Notes under the pieces: generated by a model
Told to the model about the DNA's origin: nothing
Database searches by the model: none
Seen by the model: the letters and a program-made list of their open reading frames with translations, nothing else
Translations under genes and position numbers: made by a program
Assembly: GCF_002929295.1 (NCBI RefSeq)
Contig: NZ_PJIM01000002.1
Span: 950,191-1,014,190, forward strand
DNA: 64,000 nt
Reading direction: 5' to 3'
Source: Arthrobacter sp. SX1312
GTDB taxonomy: Bacteria > Actinomycetota > Actinomycetes > Actinomycetales > Micrococcaceae
In this document: positions 7,198 to 15,350 of the stretch, in pieces
Layout: every line of letters starts with the position of its first letter
Numbering within the stretch: the stretch's first letter is position 1

Positions 7198-7539
7198 TCA
7201 GCGCAGGCGGCTTCGCCAGTCCGCAGGGACGCGTCCTGCCGGTCCGGGCACCGGCTGGTCCGCCGGGCGGCTGGTGGGCTCGGCCAGTGCCGGGCCGTCG
7301 ACGAACTCCTGCGTCCGGTAGTCCCAGAACCAGTCCTCGCCCGGCTCGAAGGACGTGGCCACCGGATGCCCCGCCGCTGCCGCATGCGCGGAAGCGTGCC
7401 GGGACGGGGAACTGTCGCAGCACCCCACCTGCCCGCAGGCGGCGCACCGGCGCAGGTGGACCCACCAGCCGCCTGCGGCGTCGCACTCCCTGCAGCCGGT
7501 GCCGGAGGGGACCGCGCTCGTATCGATGGCGTCCGTCAT
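7198..7539 (-). CDS. UBP-type zinc-finger protein
   Basis: A 113-residue protein with a single zf-UBP domain: GCRECDAAGGWWVHLRRCAA, CGQVGCCDSSPSRHASAHA, then AAGHPVATSFEPGEDWFWDY. The CxxC pairs and the downstream His residues are the usual zinc ligands. In eukaryotes this fold binds ubiquitin C-termini; bacterial versions are stand-alone and of unknown function, often beside oxidoreductases. Its ATG overlaps the monooxygenase stop codon by 4 nt (ATGA), indicating translational coupling. The Pro/Arg-rich tail is probably disordered. Confidence 0.85.
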   Translation of the reverse strand: MTDAIDTSAVPSGTGCRECDAAGGWWVHLRRCAACGQVGCCDSSPSRHASAHAAAAGHPVATSFEPGEDWFWDYRTQEFVDGPALAEPTSRPADQPVPGPAGRVPADWRSRLR

Positions 7540-9107
7540 GATCGTCCTTCCTTCTCGACCGGACGGGCAGTGGGGGAGTACGCCCGCGTCGCTTCGAAGG
7601 CGGGAACCGCCTCCGCGGGAGCGGCCGCGGCGGCCACGAACCCGTCGGGTCGCACGAGGTAGAGCAGGCCTGCCCTGAGCGGAGTGGATCCGGTCGCTGC
7701 AAACGTGTGGAGGGGAAGTCCCAACTCGTCGGCCGCGACGCCGGCTTCCCGCGCCGCAGCGTCGTCCGCCGCGTACAGGTGCAGTTGCCAGGTGGAGGAC
7801 CGGAGCGCCTCGACGTTGTCACCGGTCCAGGGCAGGCGGCGGCCGACGACGGCGTCGCGGCGGCCCCGCCGGCCCGGGGGAGAACCGTCCATGCGGTAGT
7901 GGATGCGCACCTGGCCGAGGTACCCTGCGAGGCGACGGCCGATCGGCAGGCGGGGCAGGACGGCGACCGCGACGGGCACCACCACCCGCGGCACGAAGCG
8001 GCGCACCAGGACCGCCGTCCCCGACGTGGACGTGACCCCGCGGAAGACGGTGTCCGTCGTCTGCAGGAGGCGCACGGCCACCGGCCGGCGCTCGGCCTCG
8101 TAGCGGTCGAGGAGTGGCTCGGGGGCACGCCCGGACACGACGTCGTCGAGCTTGAACGCGAGGTTGTGGGCGTCCTGGAGCCCCGTGTTCATGCCCTGCG
8201 CGCCGACCGGGGAATGGACGTGGGCCGCGTCGCCGGCGAGGAACACCGCGCCGGTCCGGAAGTGCGCTGCGATCCGGTGGTGCACACGGTAGGTGGAGAA
8301 CCAGCGGGAATCCTCGTACGTGACGCCGAAGACCTCGGCCATGCGGCGGCGTGCGAAGTCCTCGGTGATGGCCGGGGCGTCGTCATCGCCGGCGATACCG
8401 ATCAGGCGCTGCCCGGTCCTGCCGTCATCGGCGGGCCGCATGGGGAACGCGAGGAGGAATGCGGTGGCGCCCAGGCGGACATTGATGGACGCGGGGATCA
8501 GCCCGCCGACGCTCACCGCGTCCACGAGGTAGAAGCTCTGCCGGCTGGTCGTCCCCTCGAAGGCCGTGCCGCACAGGGACCGGACGGTGGAGGACGCCCC
8601 GTCGCAGCCGACGGCGAAGCGCGCGCGGATCGTCGAGGACCCGTCAGGACCGTCGACGACGGCGTGGACGCTGCCGTCGGCCTGCTCCAGGGAGGACAGC
8701 CGGTGCCGCCACCGCACGGATCCACCGAGTGCGCGCAGGTTGTCGCCGAGGATGCGCTCATTGGCGCTCTGCTCCAGGATGTAGATGCCGGGGTACGGCG
8801 TGATGCCCCGGCCCAGCCTCGCGAGCGGGACGGCCGCGAAGGAGGCATGCTCGAAGCCCTGCCGGATGGACTGCACGCGCACGGCCTCGGCCAGCACGCG
8901 GTCGACGACGCCGAGCTGGTCGTAGATCTCCATCGACCGTGAATGCACCCCGAGGGCCCGGGACTCCACGGTCGGTCCGTCCTTGCCGTCGACCACCGCG
9001 ATGCGCACCCCCAGCTTCACCAGCCAGTTCGCCAGCATCAGGCCCGTGGGACCCGCGCCGACCACGAGCACGTCGACGTTCTCCTGAGCTGCGCCCTCGT
9101 GCGTCAT
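7536..9107 (-). CDS. FAD-dependent aromatic-type monooxygenase (PheA/TfdB family)
   Basis: A 523-residue class A flavoprotein monooxygenase. The N-terminal dinucleotide-binding motif VDVLVVGAGPTGLMLANWL binds FAD; the second FAD motif is FLAGDAAHVHSPVGAQGMNT, containing the conserved GD. The middle substrate domain has the PHBH-like layout, and a thioredoxin-like C-terminal domain begins after residue 400 (LYLVRPDGFVAA), as in phenol hydroxylase/TfdB relatives. These NAD(P)H-dependent enzymes hydroxylate aromatic or polyketide substrates; the substrate is not deducible. It is first in a two-gene unit with the UBP zinc-finger protein, separated by only 21 nt from the pterin dehydratase gene upstream. 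Confidence 0.85.
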   Translation of the reverse strand: MTHEGAAQENVDVLVVGAGPTGLMLANWLVKLGVRIAVVDGKDGPTVESRALGVHSRSMEIYDQLGVVDRVLAEAVRVQSIRQGFEHASFAAVPLARLGRGITPYPGIYILEQSANERILGDNLRALGGSVRWRHRLSSLEQADGSVHAVVDGPDGSSTIRARFAVGCDGASSTVRSLCGTAFEGTTSRQSFYLVDAVSVGGLIPASINVRLGATAFLLAFPMRPADDGRTGQRLIGIAGDDDAPAITEDFARRRMAEVFGVTYEDSRWFSTYRVHHRIAAHFRTGAVFLAGDAAHVHSPVGAQGMNTGLQDAHNLAFKLDDVVSGRAPEPLLDRYEAERRPVAVRLLQTTDTVFRGVTSTSGTAVLVRRFVPRVVVPVAVAVLPRLPIGRRLAGYLGQVRIHYRMDGSPPGRRGRRDAVVGRRLPWTGDNVEALRSSTWQLHLYAADDAAAREAGVAADELGLPLHTFAATGSTPLRAGLLYLVRPDGFVAAAAAPAEAVPAFEATRAYSPTARPVEKEGRS

Positions 9108-9128
9108 GGTCGTCTCCCGGTGATCCGT

Positions 9129-9776
9129 TCAGCGTTCGAGCATGGTGCAGACACACGCCCGGTTGCCCTCGGCGTCCGCCAGCACCGTGAAGGCTGGCGC
9201 CGCGTCGTCATCGACCACGGTGCCCCCGGCGGCGACGGCGGCGGCGATGCGAACGTCCGCGGCGTCGTGCGGCACCCACACATCGAGGTGGAAGCGCTGC
9301 CGCGGGGTCTCGTGCGCATCCGTGTGCTGGAACCACAGGAGCGGCACCCGCCCTCCCGGGTCCGCGACGTCGTCCCCGTCCACCGCGCCGGCGTCGCCGG
9401 TCAGCAGGGCCGCCCAGAACGGACCGATGGCGGCCACGTCGGCCGTGTCGAGGGCGAGCTCGACGACGGCGGGCGCCGCGGGATCGGCCGCGACGCCCCG
9501 CTCGGCGGCGGCTGCGCTGATCCGGCGGGCGAGGTCCACGTCCCGCTCCGTCACCCCGGACGCGTCATGGCTCAGGAGCTTCACGTCGACGTGCGGGTAG
9601 GTCAGGACGACGTCGGGGTGGTGGCCTGCGTCCTCCGCGAGTTCGCCGATGGCCGAGACGAGCGCGAGGCCCGAGGCGAAGTCGCGCGTCAGGAAGCGGG
9701 CGTGCAGTGCCTGCGCGAGCTTGCGCCAGTCGACCAGGCCCGCATCGAGGATCTGCTGCGTGGTGAGGAGGGTCAT
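9129..9776 (-). CDS. Pterin-4a-carbinolamine dehydratase fused to a VOC (glyoxalase-like) domain
   Basis: A 215-residue two-domain protein. Residues 1-100 match pterin-4a-carbinolamine dehydratase: DWRKLAQALHARFLTRDF and EDAGHHPDVVLTYPHVDVKL, the latter holding the paired His and the distal His of the active site, which recycle hydroxytetrahydropterin cofactor. Residues 105-215 form a glyoxalase-like VOC domain (FHLDVWVPHDAADVRI and an AFTVLADAEGNRACVCTM ending). Separate dehydratases are about 100 residues, so this is a fusion. The start at 9776 has CATACT six nt upstream and no Shine-Dalgarno, so the mRNA is probably leaderless. It lies just before a flavin monooxygenase gene. Confidence 0.8.
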   Translation of the reverse strand: MTLLTTQQILDAGLVDWRKLAQALHARFLTRDFASGLALVSAIGELAEDAGHHPDVVLTYPHVDVKLLSHDASGVTERDVDLARRISAAAAERGVAADPAAPAVVELALDTADVAAIGPFWAALLTGDAGAVDGDDVADPGGRVPLLWFQHTDAHETPRQRFHLDVWVPHDAADVRIAAAVAAGGTVVDDDAAPAFTVLADAEGNRACVCTMLER

Positions 9777-9782
9777 GCGGCC

Positions 9783-9838
9783 AGTATGCCGCGTGACCGC
9801 ATCCGGGAGAAGGGACCCCAAGGTTGGGCTGCCATACT
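9783..9838. promoter_or_regulatory. Two divergent leaderless-type promoters
   Basis: CATACT occurs on the minus strand at 9788-9783, six nt before the dehydratase start (9776), and on the plus strand at 9833-9838, five nt before the FUSC gene start (9844). Neither gene has a Shine-Dalgarno sequence, so transcription likely begins at or next to each start codon. Confidence 0.55.
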
Positions 9839-9843
9839 GCAGG

Positions 9844-10971
9844 ATGCCCACCCTCAGGATCCACCCGGGCCTCGGCGTGCTCGCCACCCGCTTCGACGGC
9901 GACCTCAGGGAGCGGCTGCGGGCCGCCGTGGTCAACCCGCAGCTCCTCCTGGCGGCCAAGGCGGCCCTCGCCGCGTCACTCGCCTGGACGATCGCCCAGG
10001 CCATTCCCGGGACGCCCGCCGAGTACCCGTACTACGCCCCGCTGGGCGCCCTGCTGGCGATCTACCCGACGGTGGCCGGCACCGTCAAGCTCGGCCTGCA
10101 GACCGTCATCGGGCTCACGATCGGGATCCTCCTCGCGTACGTCGCGGTGTGGGCGGGAGATCCGAACTGGCTGACCATCGCCTTCGTCGTCGGGATCGGC
10201 GTGCTCCTCAGCGGGGTGCTCAAGAGAACGGCCGGCGGCGGGTCGGGCATCGCCTCCGCGGGATTGTTCGTGCTCGTCATCGGGAACGAGAACCTGGGGT
10301 ACTCGCTGGGGTATCTGGTCCAGACCCTCGTGGGCGTGGGCGTGGGCCTCGCGGTCAGTGCGCTCATCCTGCCCCCGCTCCACCTCAATGACGCGGTCGG
10401 CCGGATGAGCAGCCTGCGCAGGACGGCGGCACGCCAGCTCCAGGAGATGGGCGAGGCGCTCGAGGAGGACTGGGCGGGCGACGACCTGCGGTGGGCGGAA
10501 CGCCGCGACGCCCTCACGGCGTCCGTCCGGAACGCGCGGAGCGCCCTCCAGTACGCGAACGAGAGCCGGAAGGGCAACGTCCGGCGGCGCTTCCACCCCC
10601 GGGACCTGCGCGGCGACTACCGCCACGTCGAGGTCCTGGAGATCGTCGCCTCGCACACCCTGAACATCACCAACATGCTGCAGGACGGTCTCCACGGGAC
10701 GGCGACCGAGCAACCCCTCCCGGAGTCGGTCCGCGTGCCCCTGCAGGCGGCCTTCACCGCGACCGGGAACGTGCTGGACCTGTGGACGGTCGACGAGAAC
10801 GACGACGAGGCCCTCGGCGAGGCCGAGCGGATCCTGAAGGTCCTCGAGACCGCGGCCTACGAGTCCTCGTCCGAGACCGTCCCCTTCGGGTCGGCCGCCG
10901 CGATCGGCATGAACCTGCACCGCATCCTGCAGACCGTCAAGCCGGAGTTGCGCAGCACGGCGCAGTCCTGA
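9844..10971 (+). CDS. FUSC/aromatic-acid-exporter-family membrane protein
   Basis: A 375-residue protein. The N-terminal half has about six hydrophobic helices, including LLLAAKAALAASLAWTIAQA, YYAPLGALLAIYPTVAGTVK and GIASAGLFVLVIGNENLGY, the pattern of FUSC/ArAE (AaeB-like) exporters. The C-terminal half (from about 185) is a soluble helical domain (RRTAARQLQEMGEALEEDW) continuing to the end. Relatives export aromatic acids or similar compounds; the substrate here is unknown. The start at 9844 follows CATACT by five nt and is likely leaderless. A bidirectional terminator separates it from the convergent DUF4235 gene. Confidence 0.8.
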   Translation: MPTLRIHPGLGVLATRFDGDLRERLRAAVVNPQLLLAAKAALAASLAWTIAQAIPGTPAEYPYYAPLGALLAIYPTVAGTVKLGLQTVIGLTIGILLAYVAVWAGDPNWLTIAFVVGIGVLLSGVLKRTAGGGSGIASAGLFVLVIGNENLGYSLGYLVQTLVGVGVGLAVSALILPPLHLNDAVGRMSSLRRTAARQLQEMGEALEEDWAGDDLRWAERRDALTASVRNARSALQYANESRKGNVRRRFHPRDLRGDYRHVEVLEIVASHTLNITNMLQDGLHGTATEQPLPESVRVPLQAAFTATGNVLDLWTVDENDDEALGEAERILKVLETAAYESSSETVPFGSAAAIGMNLHRILQTVKPELRSTAQS

Positions 10972-10980
10972 CCCGGACGC

Positions 10981-11012
10981 GGGGAAGGGCGCCCCGAAGA
11001 GCGCCCTTCCCC
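10981..11012. terminator. Bidirectional terminator between FUSC and DUF4235 genes
   Basis: GGGGAAGGGCGC (10981-10992) and GCGCCCTTCCCC (11001-11012) form a 12-bp perfect stem with an 8-nt loop between convergent genes. Confidence 0.8.
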
Positions 11013-11025
11013 GATCCCATGCGGC

Positions 11026-11286
11026 TCAGGTGAGATCGCGGGTCTTGGCGAACCGCTCGATGGCCTTCTGCGTGGACCGGTTGGTCAGCACCTGGATGGT
11101 GGTGCTGACCGCACCCGAGATGATGGCGAACACCAGCGCGGAGCGGAGCGTGTTCTCCAGGCCGTCCTTGCTCTTGGGCGGCGCCTCACCGGTGATCTTC
11201 TCCCACAGGAAGTCGACGAGCTTCGTCCCTACGAAGCCCGCGCCGACGCTCATGCCGACACCGAGCAACTTGAACACCACAGTCAT
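11026..11286 (-). CDS. DUF4235 family small membrane protein
   Basis: An 86-residue protein with two hydrophobic helices (about 4-26 and 48-68) separated by the family's characteristic WEKITGEAPPKSKDG loop. DUF4235 proteins are widespread in Actinobacteria and of unknown function. GGAG lies about 6-9 nt before the ATG at 11286. It is a single-gene unit, convergent with the FUSC gene and divergent from the TPP-riboswitch transcript. Confidence 0.85.
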   Translation of the reverse strand: MTVVFKLLGVGMSVGAGFVGTKLVDFLWEKITGEAPPKSKDGLENTLRSALVFAIISGAVSTTIQVLTNRSTQKAIERFAKTRDLT

Positions 11287-11428
11287 GGTTTCTCCTTCTC
11301 ATCCGAATAGTCCTGCAGCTAGCCTAGTCGGGCTCCGCACCCTCTGCGGGTGCGGGTCGCGGAGCGGCAAAGACCGGCAGGCGGCAACCCGATCCGCCGG
11401 TGTAGGATCGGGAGCGCTCAAGTAACAC

Positions 11429-11534
11429 ACGACAGGGGAGCGCCGATCCGCAGCATGCTGCCGGACCGGGCGCTGAGAGTGCGGACCGCCGCAGACCCTC
11501 GAACCTGATCCGGTTAGTACCGGCGAAGGGAGTC
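11429..11534 (+). ncRNA. TPP riboswitch (thi element)
   Basis: The conserved core is present in order: CAGGGGAGC at the 5' side (11433-11441), CTGAGA (11473-11478), ACCCT (11495-11499), GAACCTGATC (11501-11510), then CGGTTAGTACCGGCGAAGGG (11511-11530). The last two blocks form the pyrophosphate-sensing arm. It ends about 60 nt before ykoE, so thiamine pyrophosphate should reduce expression of the ykoEDC transporter. A -10-like TAGGAT at 11403-11408 fits a transcription start just before it. Confidence 0.95.
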
Positions 11535-11595
11535 GAGTTCTCAGGGTGTCCGGCAACCGTGCACCCTCCCCTCCTGCAACCCAGGAGGAATCAGC

Positions 11596-12204
11596 ATGGC
11601 ATCATCGACGGCCCTGAAGGGCCTTTCTCCCCGCACCGGCCAGTGGCGCGTCGTCGACATCGTGGTGGCCTCGGTCATCGCCGTCGCCGTCGGCGTGCTG
11701 TTCTTCGTCTGGTCCGCGGGCTATTCGGGCATCAGCGTGCTCACCGCCGGCTTCCCGCCGCTCGCGGGCCTGTATTCCGGCGGCTGGCTCATCGCCGGCG
11801 TGCTCGGCGGGCTGATCATCCGGAAACCGGGCGCCGCGATCTACTGCGAGGTCCTCGCCGCGGCGGTCTCCGCCCTGATCGGCACCCAGTGGGGTATCGG
11901 CGTCCTCATCTCCGGCGCCATCCAGGGAGCAGGGGCCGAACTCGTGTTCCTGCTCTTCCTCTACCGGAGGTGGAACCTGCCGGTCGCCCTCCTCGCCGGA
12001 CTCGGCGCGGGCCTGGCGCTGGCGATCAGTGAGAACATCCTCTACAACGCGCTCTGGAGCTTCGAGTTCAAGCTCCTGTACACCGTGTTCGCCGGGCTCT
12101 CCGGCGTCGTCATCGCCGGCCTGCTGTCCTGGCTGGCCATGCGCGGACTCGCGAGGACGGGCGTGCTGTCCTCCTTCGCCGCCGGCCGCACGGCGGACGT
12201 GTGA
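11596..12204 (+). CDS. ykoE: ECF transporter substrate-binding S component, thiamine-precursor type
   Basis: A 202-residue integral membrane protein with about six helices (VVDIVVASVIAVAVGVLFFV, then AGFPPLAGLYSGGWLIAGVL and so on), matching YkoE, the S component that binds hydroxymethylpyrimidine/thiamine. AGGAGGAA lies 6-7 nt before the ATG. It is first in an operon with a double ATPase (4-nt overlap) and a T component, all behind a TPP riboswitch. Acidic residues in loops and the SENILYNALWSF motif fit the family. The precise ligand (HMP versus thiamine) cannot be decided from sequence. Confidence 0.9.
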   Translation: MASSTALKGLSPRTGQWRVVDIVVASVIAVAVGVLFFVWSAGYSGISVLTAGFPPLAGLYSGGWLIAGVLGGLIIRKPGAAIYCEVLAAAVSALIGTQWGIGVLISGAIQGAGAELVFLLFLYRRWNLPVALLAGLGAGLALAISENILYNALWSFEFKLLYTVFAGLSGVVIAGLLSWLAMRGLARTGVLSSFAAGRTADV

Positions 12205-13691
12205 CACCAGCGCAGGCGCCGTCCCCGGGAGCTGCCTCCGTCAGCGCCCGGGGATGGGGCTGGCGCCACGCCGGCCGGAAGGCCTTTGCCGCCCGCCACC
12301 TCGACCTCGACCTCCGGGCCGGTGAGCGCGTCCTGCTCCTCGGCGCGTCCGGTGCCGGCAAGTCCACCGTGCTGCACGGGCTGGCGGGACTGCTCGGCAG
12401 CCAGGACGAGGGCGAGCAGGAGGGCGCACTCCTGCTCGACGGCATCCGCCCCGCCGATGCCCGCGGCCGCGCCGGCCTGGTGCTGCAGGACCCGGAGACC
12501 CAGGTGGTCCTCGCGCGCGTCGGCGACGAGGTGGCGTTCGCCGCCGAGAACCTCGCGGTGCCGCGGGAGGAGATCTGGCAGCGGGTGCACCGCGCGCTCG
12601 ACGACGTCGGGCTCGACCTCCCGCTAGACCACCCCACCACGGCGCTCTCGGGCGGCCAGAAGCAGCGCCTCGCCCTCGCCGCGGTGCTCGCCATGGAGCC
12701 GGGCCTGCTCCTGCTCGACGAGCCGACCGCGAACCTCGACCCCGACGGGGTGCTGGAGGTCCGGGACGCCGTCGTCCGCGTCCTCGACCGCACGGGCGCG
12801 ACGCTCGTCGTCGTCGAACACCGGGTCGCCGTCTGGGCGGACGTCGTCGACCGCGTGATCGTGCTCGACGCCGCCGGAGGCGTCCTCGCCGACGGCGCCC
12901 CGGGCGCGGTCCTGGGCCAGGAGGGCACGCGCGCCCGGCTCGCGGAGGCGGGCGTGTGGGTCCCGGGCCGGCCGCCCGCCGTCGGCGGGCCCGTACCCGG
13001 CGGCGGCGGGGAGGTGCTGCTGTCCGCGCGGGACCTCACGGTCGCGCGGACGAAGCGGGGCCCGGCCGCCGTCGAACACCTCGCGCTGGACGTCCGCGCC
13101 GGGCAGGCGCTGAGCGTCACCGGGCCCAACGGCGCCGGGAAGTCCACGGCCGCCCTCACGCTCGGCGGCCTGCTGCGCCCCCGCGCGGGACGGCTCGAGG
13201 CATCACCGGAGCTCGCCGGTGCCGCGGGAACCGATCCCTTCCGCTGGCGCTCGGCGCAGCTCGTGCAGCGCATCGGCACCGTCTTCCAGGAACCCGAGCA
13301 CCAGTTCCTCACCCCGAGCGTGGGGGAGGAGCTCGCGTTCGGGCCGCGGAGGGTCGGCGGCACCGCGGACCCCCGCCGCACCGGGGAGATCGCGGAGCGG
13401 CTGCGGCTCACCCACCTGCTGGGCGCCAACCCGTTCACGCTGTCCGGCGGGGAGAAGCGGCGCCTGTCCGTGGCGACGATGCTCGCCACGGCGCCGCGCA
13501 TCCTGGTCCTCGACGAGCCGACGTTCGGCCAGGACGCCCTCACCTGGGCCGAACTCGTGACGCTCCTGCGGGAGCTGATCGAGGACGGCGTCGCGGTCGT
13601 CTCCGTCACCCACGACGCCGACTTCATCGCGGCCCTCGGCGGCGCGACCCTGCACGTCGCGGGCGGGGCGGGACGGCTGGTGTCCCCGTGA
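12201..13691 (+). CDS. ykoD: ECF transporter double ATP-binding protein
   Basis: A 496-residue protein containing two ABC ATPase domains in tandem. Domain 1 has Walker A GASGAGKST, signature LSGGQKQR and Walker B LLLLDEPTANLDPDG; domain 2 (from about residue 275) has GPNGAGKST, LSGGEKRR and ILVLDEPTFGQDA. The fused EcfA-A' arrangement is that of YkoD. It energises the module by ATP hydrolysis at the cytoplasmic face. Its GTG overlaps the ykoE stop by 4 nt and its own stop overlaps the next GTG, so the three genes are translationally coupled. Confidence 0.9.
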   Translation: MTPAQAPSPGAASVSARGWGWRHAGRKAFAARHLDLDLRAGERVLLLGASGAGKSTVLHGLAGLLGSQDEGEQEGALLLDGIRPADARGRAGLVLQDPETQVVLARVGDEVAFAAENLAVPREEIWQRVHRALDDVGLDLPLDHPTTALSGGQKQRLALAAVLAMEPGLLLLDEPTANLDPDGVLEVRDAVVRVLDRTGATLVVVEHRVAVWADVVDRVIVLDAAGGVLADGAPGAVLGQEGTRARLAEAGVWVPGRPPAVGGPVPGGGGEVLLSARDLTVARTKRGPAAVEHLALDVRAGQALSVTGPNGAGKSTAALTLGGLLRPRAGRLEASPELAGAAGTDPFRWRSAQLVQRIGTVFQEPEHQFLTPSVGEELAFGPRRVGGTADPRRTGEIAERLRLTHLLGANPFTLSGGEKRRLSVATMLATAPRILVLDEPTFGQDALTWAELVTLLRELIEDGVAVVSVTHDADFIAALGGATLHVAGGAGRLVSP

Positions 13692-14485
13692 GCGGCGACC
13701 ACCTGACGCCGGTCCTCACCGGCCGGACCCTCCTCCGGGCGAACCCGGTGTCCAAGCTGTTCGCCGCCGTCGTCATCACCCTCGCGCTCCTGGCGAGCAT
13801 CGACTGGGTCAGCGCCGCGGTGGTCCTCGGCTGCGAGCTCGCCCTCATGCCGCTGCTGGGCATCAGCGTGGTCGGGCTCGCCCGGCGGATCTGGCCCCTG
13901 CTGGTCGCCGCCCTGCTCGGTGCCTACGGGACGGCGCTGCTCGCCGAGAAGACCGGCGGCGTGCTGCTCGACGTCGGGCCGTTCCTGTTCACCGAGGGCT
14001 CCGTCGCCGCGGGGATCGCCGTCGGGCTGCGCGGGCTGGCGCTCGCCCTGCCGGGGATCTTCATCCTCCTGACCACGGACCCCACCGACCTGGCGGACGC
14101 GCTGGCGCAGAAACTCCATCTCCCGCACCGCTTCGTCCTCGGGGCGCTGGCGTCGCTGCGGCTCGTGGGCCTGCTCGTGGAGCAGTGGGAGATGCTCGGG
14201 CTCGCGCGGCACGCCCGCGGCATCGGTTCGGACGGCTCGCTCGTCGCCCGGACCCGGAACCTGCTGGGGCAGTCGTTCGGCCTGATCGTGCAGGCCATCC
14301 GGCGCGCCACCCGCCTGGCGACGGCCATGGAGGCGCGCGGCTTCGGCGGCGGGACGCGCACCTGGGCGCGGACGAGCACGTTCACGGCGCTCGACGTCGG
14401 CGTGGCCGGCGTCGGACTCGTCATCGCGGCGGGGGCGACGACGGCGGCCGTGCTCGCCGGGACCTGGAACTTCATCCTGTCGTGA
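13688..14485 (+). CDS. ykoC: ECF transporter transmembrane T component
   Basis: A 265-residue protein with about five to six helices. The cytoplasmic coupling helices carry the two Ala-Arg-Gly/Ala-Arg-x motifs of EcfT proteins: LGLARHARGIG and the closing MEARGFGGGTR. It couples YkoD ATP hydrolysis to reorientation of the S component. The GTG at 13688 overlaps the ykoD stop codon. The gene ends just before a 14-bp tandem repeat and a hairpin terminator. Confidence 0.9.
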   Translation: MSGDHLTPVLTGRTLLRANPVSKLFAAVVITLALLASIDWVSAAVVLGCELALMPLLGISVVGLARRIWPLLVAALLGAYGTALLAEKTGGVLLDVGPFLFTEGSVAAGIAVGLRGLALALPGIFILLTTDPTDLADALAQKLHLPHRFVLGALASLRLVGLLVEQWEMLGLARHARGIGSDGSLVARTRNLLGQSFGLIVQAIRRATRLATAMEARGFGGGTRTWARTSTFTALDVGVAGVGLVIAAGATTAAVLAGTWNFILS

Positions 14486-14525
14486 TCGCCGGGGCTCGAT
14501 CGCCGGGGCTCGATCGCCGGGGCCC
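14484..14525. repeat. Three tandem copies of a 14-bp unit
   Basis: GATCGCCGGGGCTC occurs at 14484-14497 and 14498-14511, with a third copy ending GGGGCCC at 14512-14525. It begins at the last base pair of the ykoC stop codon. Confidence 0.85.
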
Positions 14526-14556
14526 GATCCCGGACCGGAAGTCCCCGGACACGGAA

Positions 14557-14584
14557 CCGGGGGCCCGCTGGAGCGGACCCCCGG
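14557..14584. terminator. Bidirectional terminator between ykoC and the amino-acid ABC operon
   Basis: CCGGGGGCCCGC (14557-14568) and GCGGACCCCCGG (14573-14584) form a 12-bp stem with one mismatch and a TGGA loop, between convergent genes. Confidence 0.65.
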
Positions 14585-14612
14585 TGCCGGTCGACCAGGT
14601 AGGACGAGGTGC

Positions 14613-15350
14613 CTAGAGCACGTCCGAGAGGAACGACCTCAGGCGGGGCGTCTGGGCGTCGTCGAAGATCGCGGCCGGGGGGCCGGACTCCACCACGACG
14701 CCGCCGTCCATGAACGTCACGGTGTCCGAGACGTTGCGCGAGAAGCCCATCTCGTGGGTGACCACGACCATGGTCATGCCCGCCGTCGCGAGGTCCGCCA
14801 TGAGCGCCAGGACGCCCTTGACGAGCTCGGGGTCCAGGGCGGAGGTGGCCTCGTCGAAGAACATGACCTCGGGGTCCATGGCCAGCGCGCGGGCGATCGC
14901 GACACGCTGCTGCTGCCCGCCCGAGAGGTTGCCGGGGCGCACGTCGGCCTTGTGCTTCAGTCCCACGAGGTCCAGTTGGGCGAGGGCCTTGCTCCGCGCC
15001 TCGTCCGCCGACATCTTCCGGAGCTTGCGCAGGGCCAGCGAGACGTTGTCCAGCACGCTCTTGTGCGGGAACAGGTTGAACTGCTGGAACACCATGCCGA
15101 TGCGCCGGCGCAGCTCGTCCGGGTTGTCCTTCAGGACGGACCGGCCGTCCAGCAGGATGTCCCCCTGATCAGGTTCGATCAGCCGGTTCAGGACGCGCAG
15201 GAGGGTGGACTTGCCGGACCCGGAGGGGCCGATGACCGACGCCGTCGTGCCCTGCTCCACGTGCAGGTCGATCCCCCGCAGCACGTGGTTGGAGCCGAAG
15301 GACAGGTGCAGGTTCCTGCCCGTCAGGGTCCCTGATTCTTGTGTCTTCAC
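14613..15350 (-). CDS. Polar amino-acid ABC transporter ATP-binding protein (GlnQ/GluA type)
   Basis: A 245-residue ABC ATPase of the polar amino-acid uptake class: Walker [11 protein letters not shown]-loop [20 protein letters not shown], signature LSGGQQQR, Walker [15 protein letters not shown] and switch [15 protein letters not shown]. The FPHKSVLDN string and the overall length are typical of GlnQ-like proteins. It is last in a three-gene operon after the permease (4-nt overlap) and the binding protein. Only one permease gene is present, so the channel is presumably a homodimer. Confidence 0.9.
   Translation of the reverse strand: MKTQESGTLTGRNLHLSFGSNHVLRGIDLHVEQGTTASVIGPSGSGKSTLLRVLNRLIEPDQGDILLDGRSVLKDNPDELRRRIGMVFQQFNLFPHKSVLDNVSLALRKLRKMSADEARSKALAQLDLVGLKHKADVRPGNLSGGQQQRVAIARALAMDPEVMFFDEATSALDPELVKGVLALMADLATAGMTMVVVTHEMGFSRNVSDTVTFMDGGVVVESGPPAAIFDDAQTPRLRSFLSDVL

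Noticed and set aside
5235-7541. Very long + strand open frame opposite umuD and the glycosyltransferase
   Set aside because: Antisense artefact of high-GC codon use; composition is Arg/Gly/Asp-rich with no motif and no ribosome-binding site.
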